From NCBI RefSeq assembly GCF_004102025.1, contig NZ_CP025228.1:2976001-3040000 (forward strand): DNA of 64,000 bases, in the 5' to 3' direction. A program made the translations under genes and the position numbers. The notes under the pieces were generated by a model that was not told the DNA's origin, searched no databases, and saw nothing but the letters and a program-made list of their open reading frames with translations. Shown in pieces: positions 44,629 through 52,793 of this stretch (positions are counted from its first letter, which is position 1; each line of letters opens with the position of its first letter). Source of the DNA: Actinomyces qiguomingii (GTDB lineage Bacteria > Actinomycetota > Actinomycetes > Actinomycetales > Actinomycetaceae).

Positions 44629-45503
44629 GAGAGCAGTCCTACGGTGTTGTCGACGGCGGCGGCTACGTCGTCGTCTGGGGGAAACAGGAGGGAACGGCCG
44701 ATTACCAGTCCCTTGACGGTGGGCAGGGCCAGCGCCCTGGCCCAAGATTCCCGGGCGGCCGCGGCGTCCGGGGAAACAGCCCCGCCCAGGATCAGGGCGG
44801 GCAGTGTGGAGGCCTCCATGACGCGCTCCATATCCGCCACGGCAGGCAGTTTGAGCCAGGTGTGGGCGGAGGTACGGCCCAGGCCGGAGGCGATGGCCAT
44901 GGCCGTCATCACGGCGTCGGGGCTGAGGTCATTGACTACGCGGCCCGACTCCCAGCGGGAGATGAATGGCTCCACCATGGCCATGACTCCGCGCTCGGCC
45001 AGGGCATTGACGGCGGCAGCGCAGGCCGAGATGGTGTCGGCGGTGGCGGGGTCCGAGTAGTTTATGCGCAGCAACATTTTGCCGCCGTCCAGCCCCGCCC
45101 CCACCACCCCGGCGGCGTCGTAGCCGGTGAAGCGGTCATCCATTTCAAATGCGGAGCCGACCAGACCGCCGCGGTTCATGGAGCCGTATACGAGTTTGCC
45201 GTCCAGGGCGCCCAGCAGCGCCAGATCCTCAATCAGGTCGGCGGTGCCGAGGAAGCCGTTCACACCAGGACGTGACAGGGCGGTGGCGCAGCGGGCGAGC
45301 ACCTGCTCCCGGGATGCCATGGCCATGGGATCGGTGCCGGCCGCGAGCGCCCCACGGGCGGGGTGGTCGCAGGCGATGATCATGAGCTTGCCATCGCCCT
45401 CGGGGAGCACGGCGCGGGGGCGATCGGCAAGCGCCTGAGCGATGCGCTCGGGGGCATGGGTGCGGATCTCAACGATCCGGTCGGTTAGCGGCGTATCAGG
45501 CAT
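44625..45503 (-). CDS. Cgl0159-family (beta/alpha)8 aldolase of the inositol pathway
   Basis: The 292-residue protein contains KLMIIACDHPARGALAAG, GVNGFLGTADLIEDLALLG, GKMLLRINYSDPATADT, AMVEPFISRW and TWLKLPAVADMERVM, the last carrying a likely Schiff-base lysine (WLKLP). It matches the DeoC/LacD-like TIM barrel found in actinobacterial iol clusters (named for Corynebacterium Cgl0159). By position between iolC and iolB it should do the IolJ job: cleave 6-phospho-5-dehydro-2-deoxygluconate to dihydroxyacetone phosphate and malonate semialdehyde. No conventional IolJ is present in the window, which supports this. Confidence 0.83.
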   Translation of the reverse strand: MPDTPLTDRIVEIRTHAPERIAQALADRPRAVLPEGDGKLMIIACDHPARGALAAGTDPMAMASREQVLARCATALSRPGVNGFLGTADLIEDLALLGALDGKLVYGSMNRGGLVGSAFEMDDRFTGYDAAGVVGAGLDGGKMLLRINYSDPATADTISACAAAVNALAERGVMAMVEPFISRWESGRVVNDLSPDAVMTAMAIASGLGRTSAHTWLKLPAVADMERVMEASTLPALILGGAVSPDAAAARESWARALALPTVKGLVIGRSLLFPPDDDVAAAVDNTVGLLS

Positions 45504-45515
45504 GCTCCACTCCCC

Positions 45516-46505
45516 TCACAGGTTCTGCAGGGTGGGTACGAGCTCACGGTGGGTGCGCATCAGGGCGAGCAGTTCCGGTTCGGTGGGCATCGCGGTGGAG
45601 CACTCCAGGCGCGAGGAGACAATCGCGCCGGCCGTGGAGGCGGCAAAGATCATCTTCTCCAATGACCAGCCGGACAGCAACCCATGACACACGGCGCCAC
45701 CGAAGGCGTCCCCCGCACCCAGACCGTTCTTGGTGACTACCGGGGTTACCGGGATCTCGACGCGTTCATCGCGGGTCTTAGCGAGGGTACCCTCCAGGCC
45801 CTGCTTGACAATGGCCAGTTCGACACCCGCCTCCAGCAGCGCGTCGGCTGCATTGTCGGGATCGGTATGGCCGACGGCGACCCGGCACTCCTCGCGATTG
45901 CCAATGGCCACGGTGACCTTGGGCAGGACGGCGGCGACCTCCCGGTGCGCGGTGGCCTCGTCCTCCCAGAACATGGCGCGGTAGTCCAGGTCCAACACGG
46001 TGTGCTGTCTGCGCCCACGCAGGTCCAGGGCGGCGTGATGAGCGGAGCGCGAGGGCTCCTTGCTCAGCCCGGTGGCGGAGATCCAGAAGATGGCCGCTTC
46101 CCGTACGGCGTCGCCGGGAATATCGTTGTCGGTCAGCTCCAGATCGGGGGCTGAGGGCTCACGATAGAAGTACAGGGGGAAGTTGTCCGGCGGGAAGATC
46201 TCGCAGAAGGTGACGGGGGTGTTGAAGTCGGACTTGGTGACGACGTAGTCGTCATACACGCCCAGCCTGCGCATCTCCGAGCACACGAAGCGCCCGAAGG
46301 GATCATCTCCCACCCCGGTGATCACGGCGGAGCGGTGCCGGTATCGCGCCACTGCGGCGGCCACGTTGGTGGGACTGCCACCCAGAAACTTGCCGAAGCT
46401 CTCCACGTGCTCCAGCCCGACACCCGTTTGGAGCGGGTAGATGTCGATTCCGCAGCGCCCGATCATCAGGGCATCGAGCGGCGGCGTGCTCGAAGGAGCG
46501 GTCAT
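45516..46505 (-). CDS. iolC: 5-dehydro-2-deoxygluconokinase
   Basis: From 46505 (MTAPSSTPPLDALMIGRCGI) the product is 329 residues with AAGGGA upstream. It is a PfkB-family kinase. GKFLGGSPTNVAAAVARYRH is the first signature, SDFNTPVTFCEIFPPDNFPL and FYREPSAPDLELT match IolC, and GLGAGDAFGGAVCHGLLSG contains the anion-hole GAGD with the catalytic Asp. It phosphorylates 5-dehydro-2-deoxygluconate. It leads the five-gene operon, divergent from gntR, with operator site g 91 bp upstream. Confidence 0.93.
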   Translation of the reverse strand: MTAPSSTPPLDALMIGRCGIDIYPLQTGVGLEHVESFGKFLGGSPTNVAAAVARYRHRSAVITGVGDDPFGRFVCSEMRRLGVYDDYVVTKSDFNTPVTFCEIFPPDNFPLYFYREPSAPDLELTDNDIPGDAVREAAIFWISATGLSKEPSRSAHHAALDLRGRRQHTVLDLDYRAMFWEDEATAHREVAAVLPKVTVAIGNREECRVAVGHTDPDNAADALLEAGVELAIVKQGLEGTLAKTRDERVEIPVTPVVTKNGLGAGDAFGGAVCHGLLSGWSLEKMIFAASTAGAIVSSRLECSTAMPTEPELLALMRTHRELVPTLQNL

Positions 46506-46595
46506 ATCGGCATCCCTTTCCACGTCGTCGGGGCGGAGCGCCTGCGAGGGCCCGCAGTGAGAAGCCTGCCTCACAACCAGCCCGCAGTCAAGAGG

Positions 46596-46609
46596 TTTGT
46601 CAGAACAAA
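46596..46609. promoter_or_regulatory. Putative inositol-regulon operator, site g, beside an iolC promoter
   Basis: TTTGTC-AG-AACAAA is part of GTTTGT-CAGA-ACAAAC (46595-46610), a perfect 6-bp-arm dyad. On the iolC strand a TTGACT -35-like hexamer (46586-46591) follows it at once. It lies between divergent iolC and gntR and could serve both. Confidence 0.62.
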
Positions 46610-46773
46610 CGTCCGCACGCCAGGCTGGAGTGTCCGCCGGGAGGAACCCGCCATCGCCGCGCTCGGGTGGGCGCTCACCGTATGGACGAGTCGAAGTCGA
46701 CGCTTGATCGCCCACCCGCGGACGCATGGGCGCCGTAGAATACGCCCATCGATCATCCTTTCAGAGAGCTTGC

Positions 46774-47520
46774 ATGTCGGATACGCCCTTCCAGCCAGAG
46801 ATCACCATCGATCGCTCCAGCGAGCTTCCGCTGTATGCCCAGATAGCGGAGGCCCTAGCGGCGCTCATACTCGAGGGCGAGCTGACGCCTGGGACCCGCA
46901 TTGAGGACGAGGTGTCGATGGCCAAGCGCCTACAGGTGTCACGCCCCACCGCCCGTCAGGCACTGCAGTCCCTGGCCGATCGCGGCCTGGTCTCCCGCCG
47001 GCGCGGCGCCGGTACGGTGGTCGCCTCCCCACATGTGCGCCGTCCCATGGAGCTCTCCAGCCTGCTCTCGGACCTGACCGCCGCCGGTCACAAGGTCCAG
47101 ACCGCTCTACTGGAGTACACGACGCATCCGGCGAACGAGGAGGAGGCCGCACAGCTGGAGGTTGCACCCGGCACGGAGGTCACCCACATGCGCCGCCTGC
47201 GCAGCGCGGACGGCGAGCCGATCGCCCTAATGGACAACCTACTGCCGGCCGCCATCGCTCCGACTCGGGAAGAACTGGAGCAGGCCGGACTGTATGACTT
47301 ACTGCGCGCACGCGGAGTCATTCCCGCAACCGCCAAGCAGATCATCGGCGCCCGCAACGCCACCACCAGGGAGGCCGAGGCCCTGGACGAGCGCCGCCGC
47401 GCCGCACTGCTGACAGCCAAGCGCACCACCTACGACTCCACGGGACGGGTAATCGAGTACGGCAACCACATCTACCGGGCCTCGCGCTACTCCTTCGAAA
47501 CCTCCCTCTTCACCGGCTGA
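46774..47520 (+). CDS. GntR-family regulator (HutC subfamily), probable inositol-locus regulator
   Basis: From 46774 (MSDTPFQPEITIDRSSELPL) the 248-residue protein has a GntR winged helix (YAQIAEALAALILEGELTPG; SMAKRLQVSRPTARQALQSL; LVSRRRGAGTVVA). A UTRA effector domain of the HutC type follows (VAPGTEVTHMRRLRSADGEP; TTYDSTGRVIEYGNHIYRAS). It is divergent from iolC with the dyad between them. In Corynebacterium the iol regulator IolR is also of the GntR family, which makes this the first candidate for reading the TTTGTC-N2-GACAAA sites. The link is inferred from position. Confidence 0.87.
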   Translation: MSDTPFQPEITIDRSSELPLYAQIAEALAALILEGELTPGTRIEDEVSMAKRLQVSRPTARQALQSLADRGLVSRRRGAGTVVASPHVRRPMELSSLLSDLTAAGHKVQTALLEYTTHPANEEEAAQLEVAPGTEVTHMRRLRSADGEPIALMDNLLPAAIAPTREELEQAGLYDLLRARGVIPATAKQIIGARNATTREAEALDERRRAALLTAKRTTYDSTGRVIEYGNHIYRASRYSFETSLFTG

Positions 47521-47677
47521 AGCCGCACTCGGCTCGCATAGAACCAGGCACCCATACCTCCGGCCAGCCCACACCGCCATGCCAGCTCACCTGGCACACC
47601 AGGTCGGCGCACATGTGATCCGCAAGCGCCCACGCCAGGACCTTCACGGGCACTTCCCCCGCACCCCTCGGCGCCAC

Positions 47678-47736
47678 CGACCGAACTCGATGGTCATATC
47701 GACCGAACTCGATGGTAACAACGACCGAACTCGGGC
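47678..47736. repeat. 22-bp tandem repeat, about 2.7 copies (inverted relative to 28.6 kb)
   Basis: Units start at 47678, 47700 and 47722 and read CGACCGAACTCGATGG.., the complement of the unit at 28574-28692. No ISL3-type ends were found around this copy. Confidence 0.8.
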
Positions 47737-47820
47737 ACCCGTCCGCCTCGGGCACCCGCAGGCGGGAGCCCTGAACCGCAGGACACCCTGCCAACATCCA
47801 CCAACACCGACCACACCAAA

Positions 47821-47866
47821 TTTGTCAGTACAAACGCTTGACAGTATTGCCTCCCGGCGCTTGAAT
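47821..47866 (+). promoter_or_regulatory. Putative inositol-regulon operator, site h, with promoter
   Basis: TTTGTC-AG-TACAAA (47821-47834) is a dyad with 5-bp perfect arms (TTTGT/ACAAA). Three bases later TTGACA (47838-47843) is a consensus -35, and TTGAAT (47861-47866) is a fair -10 at 17 bp. The transaldolase-family gene starts at 47929. Confidence 0.62.
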
Positions 47867-47928
47867 TGGATCAACGGACCACACAGTCGAAGACGCCGGT
47901 GGCCCACGCTAAATCCAGGAGCACGCCG

Positions 47929-49011
47929 ATGAGCATCGAATACACCCCAGGCCCACTTCTCGAGGCCTCTCGCACCACCCCGACCGCGCTGTGGAACGAC
48001 TCAGCCGATCCCGACGAGCTGAGTCAGTCCATCTCCTTCGGCGGCGTGGGCGCCACCTGCAACCCGACGATTGCCTACACCTGCATCAATCAGAAGAAGG
48101 AGCGCTGGCTCCCGCGGATCGCCGAGCTGGCCGAGGAGATGCCCGAGGCCAGCGAGTCCGAAATCGGCTGGCAGGTCGTGCGCGAACTGAGCATCGACGC
48201 TGCCAAGCTCTTGGAGCCGATCTTCGAGGAGCACAAGGGCCGCAACGGTCGTCTGTCGATGCAGACCGACCCGCGCCTGGCTCGCTCCGCCAAGGCCCTA
48301 GCCGATCAGGCCGAGGAGTTCTCCAAGCTCGCCAAGAACATCATCGTTAAGATTCCCGCAACCGCAACCGGCATTGAGGCAATCGAGGACGCCACCTACC
48401 GCGGCGTGTCGGTCAACGTCACGGTCTCATTCTCGGTGCCGCAGGCAATAACCGCCGGGGAGGCGATTGAGCGCGGACTCAAGCGGCGCGAGGCCGAGGG
48501 CAAGGACATCTCCACCATGGGGCCGGTCGTCACGCTCATGGGTGGCCGCCTGGACGACTGGATCAAGATCGTAGCCAAGCGGGACGAGCTGTTCATCGAC
48601 CCCGGCCACCTGGAGTGGTGTGGCGTGGCGGCTCTCAAGCGCGCTTATCAGGAATTCCAGTCGCGCGGTCTGCGCGCCCGGGTGTTGTCGGCCGCCTTCC
48701 GCAACGTCATGCATTGGTCGGAGCTGGTTGGCGGTGACCTGGTGGTCTCCCCGCCCTTCAAGTGGCAGAAGCTCATCAACGACTCCGATTACCAGGTCGA
48801 GCCGCGGATCGACGTGCCCGTCGCCCCGGAGATCATGAAGACACTGTTGTCGATCCCCGAGTTCGTGCGTGCCTACGAGCCTGACGGCATGACGCCGCAG
48901 GAGTTCGAGTCCTACGGCGCCACTCGCCGCACACTGCGTGGCTTCCTCCAGGCCGACGCGGACCTGGACGCCCTGGTGCGCGACGTCATCATGCCCAGCC
49001 CTGAGCGATAG
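47929..49011 (+). CDS. Transaldolase-family protein in the inositol locus
   Basis: The start at 47929 follows CCAGGAG and gives 360 residues. The fold is that of transaldolase: GVGATCNPTIAYTC near the N-terminus, NIIVKIPATATGIEAIED with the Schiff-base lysine, GVSVNVTVSFSVPQAITAG, and AAFRNVMHWSELVGGDLVVS later. Its length matches classical TalB-type enzymes only loosely, and the sequence is divergent. It heads an operon with an iolG-type gene under the shared dyad. A direct role in inositol breakdown is not in the textbook pathway. It may cleave a keto-sugar phosphate side product. Confidence 0.8.
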   Translation: MSIEYTPGPLLEASRTTPTALWNDSADPDELSQSISFGGVGATCNPTIAYTCINQKKERWLPRIAELAEEMPEASESEIGWQVVRELSIDAAKLLEPIFEEHKGRNGRLSMQTDPRLARSAKALADQAEEFSKLAKNIIVKIPATATGIEAIEDATYRGVSVNVTVSFSVPQAITAGEAIERGLKRREAEGKDISTMGPVVTLMGGRLDDWIKIVAKRDELFIDPGHLEWCGVAALKRAYQEFQSRGLRARVLSAAFRNVMHWSELVGGDLVVSPPFKWQKLINDSDYQVEPRIDVPVAPEIMKTLLSIPEFVRAYEPDGMTPQEFESYGATRRTLRGFLQADADLDALVRDVIMPSPER

Positions 49012-49025
49012 AAGGCGGTTCTCCA

Positions 49026-50014
49026 ATGCTTAACATTGCCATTATCGGCGCCGGCCGCATCGGCCATGTACACGCCGGCACCGTGGCGGCCCACCCGCAG
49101 GCCAATCTCGCTCTTGTGTGCGACCCCTTCGGCGATGCCGCCGAGGAGTTGGCCGCCCAATACGGTGCCCGTTCCTGCAAGGAGGCCGAGCAGGTCTTCG
49201 CCGACCCACAGGTTGACGCCGTCGTCATCGGCTCCCCGACGCCGCTGCACATCCCTCATCTGCTGGCGGCCGCCAGAGCCGGCAAAGCAGTGCTGTGCGA
49301 GAAGCCGATCGCCCTGGATATGAAGGACGTCGACGCCGCTCGCACCGAGCTTGACGCCGTCGCCACTCCCGTCATGTTCGGATTCAACCGGCGCTTCGAC
49401 CCGTCCTTCGCCGCCGTTCACGCCGCGGTACAGGAGGGGAGGATCGGCAAGCTGGAGCAGCTGACCATCATCTCCCGCGATCCGGCGGCCCCGCCGGCGG
49501 AGTACATCAAGGTCTCCGGGGGATCTTCCGCGACATGACCATTCACGACTTCGACACCGCCCGCTTCTTCCTGGGGGACATTGTCGAGGTCCACGCCGTG
49601 GGCCAGCACCTGGACCCGGCCATCGCCGAGACCGGAGACTTCGACGCCGCCGTCGTCACGCTCAAGGCGGCCAGCGGCGCGGTGGCCACGATTATCAACA
49701 ACCGCCACTGCGCCTCCGGGTACGACCAGCGCCTGGAGGCCTCGGGACGGGACGGCGCCCTCTTCGCGGAGAACGTTCGCGCCCGTACGGTGCGCCTGTC
49801 TAATGCCGAGGTCACCGATGCCCAGGAGCCCTACCTGGACTTCTTCCTGGAGCGCTACGCCGACGCCTACCGGCTGGAGCTGTCGGCCTTCATTGAGGCG
49901 GTCGAGGCGGACACCACTCCCCCGACGGGTATCGCCGACGCCGTCGCAGCCCTGCGCATTGCCGAGGCCGCCACCGAGTCGGCCAACACCGGCCAGCCTG
50001 TACTCCTGAGCTGA
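49026..50014 (+). pseudogene. iolG: Inositol 2-dehydrogenase-like gene, frameshifted (paralogue 4)
   Basis: The first frame reads MLNIAIIGAGRIGHVHAGTV, LCEKPIALDMKDV, FGFNRRFDPSFAAVH and AAPPAEYIKVSGG, then runs into SSAT and stops at 49538. The other frame continues RDMTIHDFDTARFFLGDIVE to TGA at 50014. The break is at a run of five G (49518-49522). A sixth G would give SGGIFRDMTIHDFD and an intact protein of about 330 residues with the full Lys-Asp-His set. It lies 14 bp after the transaldolase gene. If real, the deletion kills the gene; if not, it is a base-call error. Confidence 0.85.
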
Positions 50015-50059
50015 GCCGTCAAGAACGACACTATCGTCTGCCCACGGCAACTCCTCTGA

Positions 50060-50097
50060 CTTGACCCGGTCGTCCCCTTGCGGGCGGCCGGGTCAAG
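50060..50097. terminator. Bidirectional hairpin terminator
   Basis: CTTGACCCGG (50060-50069) pairs perfectly with CCGGGTCAAG (50088-50097). It lies between the convergent iolG-like and lacI genes and slightly overlaps the lacI stop end. Confidence 0.65.
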
Positions 50098-51145
50098 CCG
50101 TCGAGTCACGTACGACCAGTTCGGGCGCGACCAGATAGGAGCGGCCGCCCTGTGCGCGCATCTGACACACAACGCCCTCGGGCAGCCCCGCCCGCGAGAA
50201 CTCCCCCCGGTCCGGATGCACCCGCCCCAGAAGAGTGCGCACTGCGACCGCGGCAATGGCGACAGCGTCCTGGCGCACCGTGGTCAATGAGAAGGCCGAC
50301 GACGCCGTAACGGGGATGCCGTCGTAACCGCATACGGCGACGTCCTGCGGCACCCGCATGCCCCGCCGTCGCAACTCCATCAATGCCCCCACAGCGGCGT
50401 GATCGTTGAAGCACATGACGGCCTCGGGCGCAACCGGCGCCTCAGCGAGCATCCCCGCGCCACGGGCACCGGCATCCTCATCGGCACCGCCGGGTAGTAC
50501 ACGCGCCAGCTGCGCCAGGCCGTGCGCCGCCATCGCATCGCGGTAAGCCGCGGTGCGGGCCGCGGAGGCGGACTCGGTACCGCCGTCAAGATAAACGATG
50601 CGGCGCCGACCAGTACCCACCAGATGGTCAACCAGGGCGGCAATGCCGTGGTCATCACGGGAGCGCACCTCATCGATGCCGGCCACGGTGGTGGTTCGGC
50701 ACACGACCACGGTGCGCACACGGTTCTCCGCCGCAACGAGTATGTCCTCCGGTACGGTCGGGTCGACCAGGATCAACCCCTCACAGTGATCGGCGAGCAG
50801 GGCCCGCACCCCGGTGACGCCGTCGCGGTGCGGCGTCACGGCTGCCAGCGCGAGCGAATGGTCGAGCCCGGAACAGGCCCGGTACAGGCCGTCGACGATC
50901 AGCCCCTGGAAGGCCTGCCCAACTGTGAAGCTCGCTCCGATGAGTCCGGAATGGCTGCGGCGGAGCAGACGCGCACGGGGATCGGCCTCGTAGCCCATTT
51001 CATCGGCGATCCGCAGAATCTCCTCCCGGGTGTGGGGGGCCACGCCCGGGGCCCCGTTCAGCGCCGCCGAGACGGTGGAAACCGAGCGGCGGCAGCGAGC
51101 CGCGACCATGGCGATGGTGACGCGCGGGACGCGGTCGACGGACAT
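50093..51145 (-). CDS. LacI-family regulator of the adjacent oxidoreductase/isomerase operon
   Basis: The start at 51145 (MSVDRVPRVTIAMVAARCRR) is chosen because AGAGGAG lies seven bases upstream. A longer in-frame reading lacks this. The 350-residue protein has a LacI helix-turn-helix (VTIAMVAARCRRSVSTVSAA), a hinge at YEADPRARLLRR and an effector domain (IGASFTVGQAFQGLIVDGLY onward). It is divergent from the operon at 51501. A 24-bp perfect palindrome with a central CG lies in the gap, so local autoregulation and repression of that operon is likely. Confidence 0.88.
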   Translation of the reverse strand: MSVDRVPRVTIAMVAARCRRSVSTVSAALNGAPGVAPHTREEILRIADEMGYEADPRARLLRRSHSGLIGASFTVGQAFQGLIVDGLYRACSGLDHSLALAAVTPHRDGVTGVRALLADHCEGLILVDPTVPEDILVAAENRVRTVVVCRTTTVAGIDEVRSRDDHGIAALVDHLVGTGRRRIVYLDGGTESASAARTAAYRDAMAAHGLAQLARVLPGGADEDAGARGAGMLAEAPVAPEAVMCFNDHAAVGALMELRRRGMRVPQDVAVCGYDGIPVTASSAFSLTTVRQDAVAIAAVAVRTLLGRVHPDRGEFSRAGLPEGVVCQMRAQGGRSYLVAPELVVRDSTA

Positions 51146-51384
51146 GAAGGCTCCTCTCTTGCAGGCCTGCTCCAAGATCCCGCCCGAGGCACCCCGGACG
51201 GCATGTTCAGCGCATTCTAAGAGGCTGCCCGAAGCGGCCGGAGCCGCTTGCATCTCCAGCTCTCCCTCTCGGCCCGGGAGAACCGGGTACGACTCAAAAC
51301 CCATGGGAATTGTCCTAACTAATTTTGAAGTCCCCGGCTCCCAACCCTTGACGCGGACGCCGCGCACGGGACATACTCTTCGCA

Positions 51385-51408
51385 ATGAATTCACGCGCGT
51401 GAATTCAT
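51385..51408. promoter_or_regulatory. 24-bp perfect palindrome, probable LacI operator
   Basis: The half ATGAATTCACGC (51385-51396) is followed directly by its exact complement (51397-51408), with the CG centre typical of LacI-family sites. It lies 93 bp before the oxidoreductase gene and 240 bp before the divergent lacI. Confidence 0.75.
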
Positions 51409-51500
51409 GTGTTGCCGCGGTTCTCGGCGCAGCCCTCAGCTGGCCCTCGCCGTCGTGCATGCACGCACACCGTCATCTCCACCGTCAACGAGGACACATC

Positions 51501-52700
51501 ATGAGCAATACCTCCCTGTCAGTCGCCGTAATCGGAGCCGGTATGGCCGGCACCGCCCACGCCAACGCCTGGCGCCAGGTCGGCACCGTCTACGACCTGG
51601 GGCTGCCCAAGGTCCACCTGGCCGCCATCGCCGACACCTACGAGCCCTTCGCCAAGGACGCCACCGAACGCTACGGCTATGAGAAGGTCGTCACGGACTG
51701 GCGCGACATCGCCGACGACCCCAACATCGACATCGTCTCCATCGTGGTGGGCAACGCCCTGCACCGCGAGATCGCTGAGGCCATGATCCGGGCCGGCAAG
51801 CACGTCCTGTGTGAAAAGCCCCTGGCGGACACTCTCGAGTCCGCCAAGGCCATGGCTGAGGCCGAGGAGACCGCCGACACCGTCACCGCCATCGGCTTCA
51901 CCTTCCGTCGCAACGCCGCCATCGCCGAGATCGCCAAGTTGGTCCGCGAGGGCCACCTGGGCGAGATCAACCACTTCGAGGGCCGCTACTGGTGCGACTA
52001 CGGCGTCGACCCCAACACCCCCATGTCCTGGCGCTACTCCGGCCCCATGGGATCGGGGGCGCTCGGCGACGTTGGCAGCCACCTGATCGACACCGCCGAG
52101 ACCATCTGCGGCCCCCTGGTCTCCGTATCCGGAGGCGCACTGATGACCTCCATCAAGCAGCGCCCCATAGCCAAGGGGCACATCACCCGCGGCACCGCCC
52201 TGGACACCACCGATGCTCAGCTGGCAGAGGTCACCAACGACGACGTCGCCACCTTCACCGGGCACTTCGCCAGCGGCGCGGTGGGCACCTTCTCCTGCTC
52301 GCGCGTGGCCTGGAACATGCCCAACGCCATGACGCTGGATGTGCTCGGCTCCAAGGGACGCGCCTCCTGGGACCTGGCCCGCTGCGGCGAGATCAAGGTC
52401 GATGACGTCAACTCCCCCGCCGGCCTGGGCGGCGCCCGCCAGGTGCTGGTCAACCCAACCTTCCCCTACTTCGAGCGCGGCTCCTCCATGGCCTTCAGCG
52501 GCGTGGGCCTAAGCCAGATCGAACAGTTCACCTATCAGGCCTATGCCTTCCTCCAACAGGTTGCGGGCATCACCGACGGCGCCCTGCCGCCTTGCGCGAC
52601 CTTCGCCGATGGCTACCGCGAAATGGTCATCGCCGACGCAGTGGCAACCTCCGCCGCCAACGACGGCGCTGCCGTCGACCTCACTCCCTTCAACAAGTGA
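51501..52700 (+). CDS. Gfo/Idh/MocA oxidoreductase (paralogue 5)
   Basis: From 51501 (MSNTSLSVAVIGAGMAGTAH) the product is 399 residues. It has the Rossmann turn VIGAGMAGTAHANAW, the EKP motif VLCEKPLADTLESAK, IGFTFRRNAAIAEIAK and GSGALGDVGSHLIDTAETIC, where His is the likely catalytic residue. The length and the GDVGSHLID block are nearer to sugar-oxidising Gfo/Idh proteins (and to the copy at 23361) than to classical IolG. With the TIM-barrel gene that follows and the LacI regulator it forms a self-contained polyol or sugar module. Confidence 0.86.
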   Translation: MSNTSLSVAVIGAGMAGTAHANAWRQVGTVYDLGLPKVHLAAIADTYEPFAKDATERYGYEKVVTDWRDIADDPNIDIVSIVVGNALHREIAEAMIRAGKHVLCEKPLADTLESAKAMAEAEETADTVTAIGFTFRRNAAIAEIAKLVREGHLGEINHFEGRYWCDYGVDPNTPMSWRYSGPMGSGALGDVGSHLIDTAETICGPLVSVSGGALMTSIKQRPIAKGHITRGTALDTTDAQLAEVTNDDVATFTGHFASGAVGTFSCSRVAWNMPNAMTLDVLGSKGRASWDLARCGEIKVDDVNSPAGLGGARQVLVNPTFPYFERGSSMAFSGVGLSQIEQFTYQAYAFLQQVAGITDGALPPCATFADGYREMVIADAVATSAANDGAAVDLTPFNK

Positions 52701-52793
52701 GCCGCCCAAACCATCCGCTCCGCCGGACGGTTCGGCCGCGATCACTACCACGTGCCCAACAACCACGCCCAAGAACCACAAGGAGAACATCCC

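Larger units (their letters stand above)
47521..47928. other. Intergenic region, 408 bp
   Basis: No gene is supported. The left 150 bp show nothing recognised. The 22-bp repeats lie at 47678-47736, and the operator and promoter of the transaldolase gene at 47821-47866. Confidence 0.5.

Noticed and set aside
44625..45503. Deoxyribose-phosphate aldolase of nucleoside catabolism
   Set aside because: The gene overlaps iolB and follows iolC, and its motifs fit the Cgl0159 inositol-pathway family rather than DeoC.
51309..51322. Further copy of the inositol dyad (ATTGTC-CT-AACTAA)
   Set aside because: Only one half matches, and a much better LacI palindrome lies 70 bp downstream.
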